Assembly: GCF_000426705.1 (NCBI RefSeq)
Contig: NZ_AUFW01000017.1
Location: 62,001-126,000 of the forward strand
Origin: Spirochaeta cellobiosiphila DSM 17781
Lineage (GTDB): Bacteria > Spirochaetota > Spirochaetia > DSM-17781
Length of the DNA: 64,000 nt
Direction: 5' to 3'
The notes below the pieces were generated by a model. It searched no databases, was not told where the DNA came from, and saw only the letters and a list, made by a program, of their open reading frames with translations. Below are positions 60,019 through 64,000 of this stretch, in pieces (the first letter of the stretch is position 1; each line of letters opens with the position of its first letter). A program made the translations under genes and the position numbers.

Positions 60019-61890
60019 TTACTCCATTTTTTCTGCTAGTTCTTCCCAACGCAATGTGTTTGATTCTATTAATTGATTCACCTGATCATATCGTTCATTC
60101 TTTTGCTGCATAGCCTGGGGATCAATGGAAGAATCAACAAAATCCTCTTCTAATTGGGCTTTCTCCAGTTCCAGTTCTTCTATTAGAGGAAGAAGTTCTT
60201 CAAACTCTTTTTTTTCATTGAAGCTTAAACCTCTCTTTTCTCTTTTCTTAGGCCAATCTGCAGACTTACTTTGTTCCTTCTTGGCCCGGGCTTTTTCCTT
60301 ACGGCTATAATCCCAGTACTCAGTATAGGATCCTGTAAATCCTTGAACATCACCTGAACCATCCAGGACAAAGAGTCCATCTACGACTTTGTCCAGAAAG
60401 TATCTATCATGGGATACCACCAGAACACAACCATCATAGTCCTCAAGAAAGCTTTCCAAAGCTCCCAGAGTATCTATATCCAAATCATTTGTTGGTTCGT
60501 CAAAGATGAGAAAATTAGGACTCCCTAGAAGTACTGTTATTAGTTGCAAACGTCGTCGTTCTCCACCGGACAAAAGCTTGAGTGGTGTTCGGAATTTTTC
60601 TTTTGGGAAGAGGAATTCTTCCAGAAGTTGTCCTGCAGAGACAACCTGGCCTCCAGCTTTTGTTATGGTATCTCCATAGCTTTGAAGATAATCTAATACG
60701 TTTTCATCAGAATCGAGGGATATACTTAATTGATCAAAGTAGCCAAATACAGTGTTCTTGCCTGGATCCACAAATCCTGAATCCGGTTCAATATCACCAA
60801 CAAGGATCTTAAGGAAGGTGGTCTTTCCTACTCCATTGCCCCCAATGAGACCTAAACGTTCTCCTTTTTTGAAAGAATAGTCAAAGGAATTGAGGATGGT
60901 CTTATCACCGAAGGATTTTTCCACATGCTTGAGTTCCAGAACTTTTTTCCCCAAACGTTTCCCTTCAGTAGAGAAATCACTCATAATAGGAGAATCCCCT
61001 TCTTGAGCGTCCATCAGATCATAGGCCCTGGCAATTCTTTTTTTATCCTTAGTTCCCCGTGCTTTTGGTCCGCGACTTAACCATTCCACTTCACGCCTGA
61101 GAATGGTTTTAATCCTTTCTTGTTCCCGGTATTTGATCTGGAGTCTTAGATCTCTTTTTTCAAGATAATATGTATAATTACCATCATAGCGATAAAGCCT
61201 CTGGTCATCGATTTCATAGATGACTGAACATACGTTATTAAGGAAGTACCTATCATGTGTTACTACCACGAGGGACTTCTCTGTTTGCTTGAGGAATTCT
61301 TCTAACCAGATAATAGTAGGAGCATCCAGATGGTTGGTAGGCTCATCCAGAAGGATTAGCTGGGAATCATTAACCAGGACCTGGGCTAAAGAGACCTTTC
61401 GGATCATTCCTCCTGATAACTCCCCCATCTTCTGGGTAACATTTTCAATCCCTAGTCGATTAAGAACGCCTTTTATATTGCTTTCAATAGTCCAGGCATT
61501 AAGGTTATCCATTTGCTCCATTAATTCCTGAAGACGTTCTCCTCCCGGTCTATTTTGAGCGACATCTTCCAGACAGACCTCATATTCTCTAATAGCTGTC
61601 ATTACAGGAGAGTCATCTTTGAATATATGATCCAGTACTGTATCTTGTGAGTCATAATCGGGTTTCTGAGGTAAATAAGACACATGATATCCTTTATTCC
61701 AGGAAATATGCCCCTCATCAGGCTCAATCTTTTGAGCCAGGATTTTTAGTAGAGTCGATTTACCTGTCCCATTGATACCGATAAGAGCAACCTTCTGCCC
61801 CTTCTGGATACCGAAGGACACCCCCTCAAAGAGAACCTTGTCACCAAGGATTTTTGTTATATTGTCAATTGATATTAAGTTTTCAGCCAT
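60019..61890 (-). CDS. ABC-F family ATPase (Uup-like)
   Basis: A 623-residue soluble protein with two ABC domains and no membrane segments. Walker A motifs are GINGTGKST and GGNGVGKTT; signatures LSGGMIRKVSLA and LSGGERRRLQL; both Walker B have DEPTNHLD or DEPTNDLD. The PtIM-like linker (YREQERIKTILRREVEWLSRGPKARG) and a C-terminal coiled coil match Uup rather than EttA. ABC-F proteins act on ribosomes; Uup also affects transposon excision in E. coli. Confidence 0.92.
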   Translation of the reverse strand: MAENLISIDNITKILGDKVLFEGVSFGIQKGQKVALIGINGTGKSTLLKILAQKIEPDEGHISWNKGYHVSYLPQKPDYDSQDTVLDHIFKDDSPVMTAIREYEVCLEDVAQNRPGGERLQELMEQMDNLNAWTIESNIKGVLNRLGIENVTQKMGELSGGMIRKVSLAQVLVNDSQLILLDEPTNHLDAPTIIWLEEFLKQTEKSLVVVTHDRYFLNNVCSVIYEIDDQRLYRYDGNYTYYLEKRDLRLQIKYREQERIKTILRREVEWLSRGPKARGTKDKKRIARAYDLMDAQEGDSPIMSDFSTEGKRLGKKVLELKHVEKSFGDKTILNSFDYSFKKGERLGLIGGNGVGKTTFLKILVGDIEPDSGFVDPGKNTVFGYFDQLSISLDSDENVLDYLQSYGDTITKAGGQVVSAGQLLEEFLFPKEKFRTPLKLLSGGERRRLQLITVLLGSPNFLIFDEPTNDLDIDTLGALESFLEDYDGCVLVVSHDRYFLDKVVDGLFVLDGSGDVQGFTGSYTEYWDYSRKEKARAKKEQSKSADWPKKREKRGLSFNEKKEFEELLPLIEELELEKAQLEEDFVDSSIDPQAMQQKNERYDQVNQLIESNTLRWEELAEKME

Positions 61891-61902
61891 TTGGCTGTCA
61901 GT

Positions 61903-63048
61903 CTACTGCTTTGTATATTTGCTTGTCAAAGAGTTTAGGGTTTCTGCCATTTCATCCAAGCTGACTACCTTATCCAGATGACCTAATTCTTTAGCGACCT
62001 TAGGCATTCCATAGACAATTGAACTTTGCTCATCCTGTCCTATGGTGATCCCCCCTTCCCGGTAGATACGACCTATTTCTCTGGCACCATCTTTGCCCAT
62101 ACCTGTCATAATGACACCCATTGCTCGATTTCCATAATTCTTACCAATGGATTCAAATAATACATCAACACTAGGACGGTGACCATTAACAGCATCACCA
62201 GAGCGAACCTTGGCTATACTGGCAAAACTCATCCTTTCCACTTCTAAGTGTTTATCACCAGGGGCTATCAGAATACGCCCTGCTTTTATCACATCACCAT
62301 CTTGAGCTTCTTTTACTTCAAGGGGACATATTCTGTTCAAGCTATTAGCAAATTCTTCTGTAAATCCTGCAGGCATATGCTGAACAATGAGAATGGGAAC
62401 AGGGAAGTCTTCCCTTAGGTGAGGCAACATATGTCTTAAAGCATTAGGACCTCCTGTAGATATTCCCAACCCAAGGATCTCAAGAACTCCTGGTTCCTTT
62501 CGTCTGGCGATCTTATCTGCCTGGGGCCTGTCGGCCATAGTAATGCCCAGATCCTTCATAAGAGCTTTCTTTTTGTCGGGAATATAACTACTGGATACAG
62601 AAGCAATCTCTTCAGATGTGGCTTCCATTTTCACACCAATGTAATTACCACCATAAGCTATTAATAAATTACAAAGACGCTCTCCCACAACATGAATATC
62701 TTCAGAGATAGATCCAGATGGCTTGGTAATAAAATCACTAGCCCCTAAGTCTAATGCCTCCATGGTTATTCGAGCACCTTTTGTAGCAATGGAGGATAAT
62801 ATAACGACAGGAATTTTTATCCCTAGACGTTTTCGTTCTTGTAGGAATTCAATGCCATTCATCTCAGGCATTTCCAAGTCTAGAACAATGATATCTGGTT
62901 TTAATGAATCTATTTTTTTGAGAGCAAAACGACCATTCATAGCCGTACCTGCTACTTCTAGCTTGTCATTGCCTTCAACAATTTTACTAATGAGATTCCT
63001 CATTAATGCTGAATCATCAGTTACTAGTACGCGTATCTTCTTCGACAC
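61903..63048 (-). CDS. cheB: chemotaxis response regulator protein-glutamate methylesterase
   Basis: A 381-residue CheB. The N-terminal receiver has VTDDSALMRNLI, Asp in IIVLDLEMPEMNGIEF and Lys in DFITKPSG. A linker of about 60 residues leads to the esterase, whose triad is Ser in GISTGGPNALRHML, His in IVQHMPAGF and Asp in TGMGKDGAREI. It demethylates chemoreceptors when phosphorylated. It lies 13 bases after cheR. Confidence 0.96.
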   Translation of the reverse strand: MSKKIRVLVTDDSALMRNLISKIVEGNDKLEVAGTAMNGRFALKKIDSLKPDIIVLDLEMPEMNGIEFLQERKRLGIKIPVVILSSIATKGARITMEALDLGASDFITKPSGSISEDIHVVGERLCNLLIAYGGNYIGVKMEATSEEIASVSSSYIPDKKKALMKDLGITMADRPQADKIARRKEPGVLEILGLGISTGGPNALRHMLPHLREDFPVPILIVQHMPAGFTEEFANSLNRICPLEVKEAQDGDVIKAGRILIAPGDKHLEVERMSFASIAKVRSGDAVNGHRPSVDVLFESIGKNYGNRAMGVIMTGMGKDGAREIGRIYREGGITIGQDEQSSIVYGMPKVAKELGHLDKVVSLDEMAETLNSLTSKYTKQ

Positions 63049-63061
63049 TCAGGACTCCTGT

Positions 63062-63880
63062 TTAATCCAATATTTTTGAGTAAATACAAGCCCAGTCCGT
63101 TTTAAGGAATTGAAATTTCGTATTCATACCAAATAACGGCTCAGAGTGACCTATAAACAAATAGGAGTGGCTATCCAATGCTTGATAAAAGCGATTGACC
63201 ACGGCCTCTTGGGCTGGTTCATCGAAGTATATAAGCACATTCCGGCAAAAGATAATATCCAGATTGGTCAATCCACTGTCATATTTTAGGTTATGATAGT
63301 CGAATTTGATCATTTTTTTGATCTCATCATTGATAACATAACCATCTGCTTTTTGTGTTGTGAATCTTTTTAAGTAATCATCAGGAATACCATTAATACG
63401 CGCCTCTTTGTAGAATCCTTCTTTAGCAGTCATTAATGACTTTAAACTCAAATCAGAAGCTGTTATATCAATAGTAAAATTTGAAGGTAGCTTATCCTTT
63501 AAAACCATGGCTAAAGAATAAGGTTCTTCCCCTGTAGAGCACCCAGCACTCCATAAACGGAATTTGTAATCCCCTTTGGCCTGTTTGCGCTTAACTAAAT
63601 CGGGTATGACGTAATTTTCAAATGTTTCAAAATGGCTTGTATTTCTAAAGAAACGCGTTAGGTTTGTTGTCACAGAGTCAAGCAAACCTTTTAATTCTTC
63701 TGTATCTGAATTAATCTGATCAAAATAGGCTTCCACCGAATCCAAACCAGATTTTTTAAGACGTTCCTTTAACCTAGATTCCAAAATCGTTCTATTCGAT
63801 TCTGAAAAGTGGATACCACTAGAGTTATATATCAAATCACGAAATTTCCCAAAAACTCCGTCGCTTAAGAACTCTGACAT
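63062..63880 (-). CDS. cheR: chemotaxis protein methyltransferase
   Basis: A 272-residue CheR that methylates receptor glutamates using S-adenosylmethionine. The N-terminal helical domain (GVFGKFRDLIYNSSGIHFSE) is followed by the SAM domain, with RLWSAGCSTGEEPYSLAM, ITASDLS, DIIFCRNVLIYFD and LFIGHSEPL. It is upstream of cheB in a two-gene unit; the rest of the che genes are not in the window. The 120 bases after it hold its promoter region and nothing else I can support. Confidence 0.96.
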   Translation of the reverse strand: MSEFLSDGVFGKFRDLIYNSSGIHFSESNRTILESRLKERLKKSGLDSVEAYFDQINSDTEELKGLLDSVTTNLTRFFRNTSHFETFENYVIPDLVKRKQAKGDYKFRLWSAGCSTGEEPYSLAMVLKDKLPSNFTIDITASDLSLKSLMTAKEGFYKEARINGIPDDYLKRFTTQKADGYVINDEIKKMIKFDYHNLKYDSGLTNLDIIFCRNVLIYFDEPAQEAVVNRFYQALDSHSYLFIGHSEPLFGMNTKFQFLKTDWACIYSKILD

Positions 63881-64000
63881 TTAGTATTTCCTATTGTTAT
63901 GGTAATTAAAGTCTAAGTTTTCACATATCTAGTGTCAATCAAAATGTTTTATGAAATTTCCCTATCTCTGTGATACTTTAATACCATGGAATTAATATCC

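Noticed and set aside
63986-64000. ATG at 63986 as the start of a new plus-strand gene
   Set aside because: Only five codons are inside the window and no promoter or ribosome-binding site decides it.
1-64000. tRNA, rRNA, prophage or insertion sequence
   Set aside because: No cloverleaf-like stretch, rRNA motif, integrase, transposase, structural phage gene or terminal inverted repeat was seen in any gap.

Overview
The window is a 64-kb stretch of a low-GC (roughly mid-30s percent by eye) diderm bacterial chromosome. Outer-membrane type proteins, lipoproteins, a full pyruvate formate-lyase system, an MCP plus cheB/cheR, HisKA_2-type kinases and a YmdB-like protein with a GEC motif where classical YmdB has NHT suggest a free-living, motile, fermentative spirochaete. 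That assignment is inference; no rRNA or tRNA is present to test it. I see no prophage, insertion sequence, CRISPR array or stable-RNA gene.

Layout. 0-10 kb: the end of an unknown gene and an ATP-grasp ligase (+ strand) converge on an eight-gene minus-strand operon. The operon starts at a promoter near 10.0 kb with a perfect palindrome in its spacer. It encodes a siderophore-type importer (binding protein, two FecCD permeases, one polypeptide with two fused FecE ATPases) and continues without a break into a biosynthetic cassette (OleD-like reductase, lactonase-type metallo-beta-lactamase, F390-synthetase-like adenylating enzyme, KAS III-like ketosynthase). This coupling of an Ole-like carbon-carbon bond forming pathway with metallophore-type uptake is the best candidate for an undescribed system here. 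10-16.6 kb: phytase-like esterase lipoprotein, formate channel, pflB-pflA with an FNR-like box in the divergent region, and nadA. 16.6-25 kb: degenerate GGDEF protein, histidine kinase, trxB, a MoxR-DUF58-transglutaminase operon, ung, inositol monophosphatase. 25.3-28.2 kb: a TPP riboswitch before a thiamine-binding protein and a ThiXYZ-type precursor transporter.

28-43.3 kb: AEC transporter, two aldo/keto reductases, tocopherol-cyclase-like protein, phosphodiesterase, and a plus-strand run of a divergent RNase HII-like protein, a degenerate Fic-like protein, a Na/Pi symporter and AvtA; then SlyX, MATE, a GT51 glycosyltransferase with a large extra domain, a lone receiver and a tyrosine phosphatase. 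43.4-54.6 kb: purA, LysR, lipocalin, BKACE, GNAT and AAA kinase, BAAT-like hydrolase, MCP, acyltransferase, a frameshifted Crp/Fnr regulator, a block of 22-bp repeats with inverted copies, and an M42 peptidase. 54.6-64 kb: a receiver-kinase with a ruined ATPase domain, a small heat-shock protein with a tiny downstream ORF, a YmdB-like protein lacking most metal ligands, RseC, DUF3943, tag, an ABC-F ATPase, cheB and cheR.

Genome style: genes are tightly packed. Operon genes join by ATGA/TTGA overlaps, many convergent neighbours overlap at their 3' ends (three pairs share both stops in one TTAA), and several plus-strand genes have a -10 hexamer 6-8 bases before the start codon with no ribosome-binding site, as expected for leaderless mRNAs.
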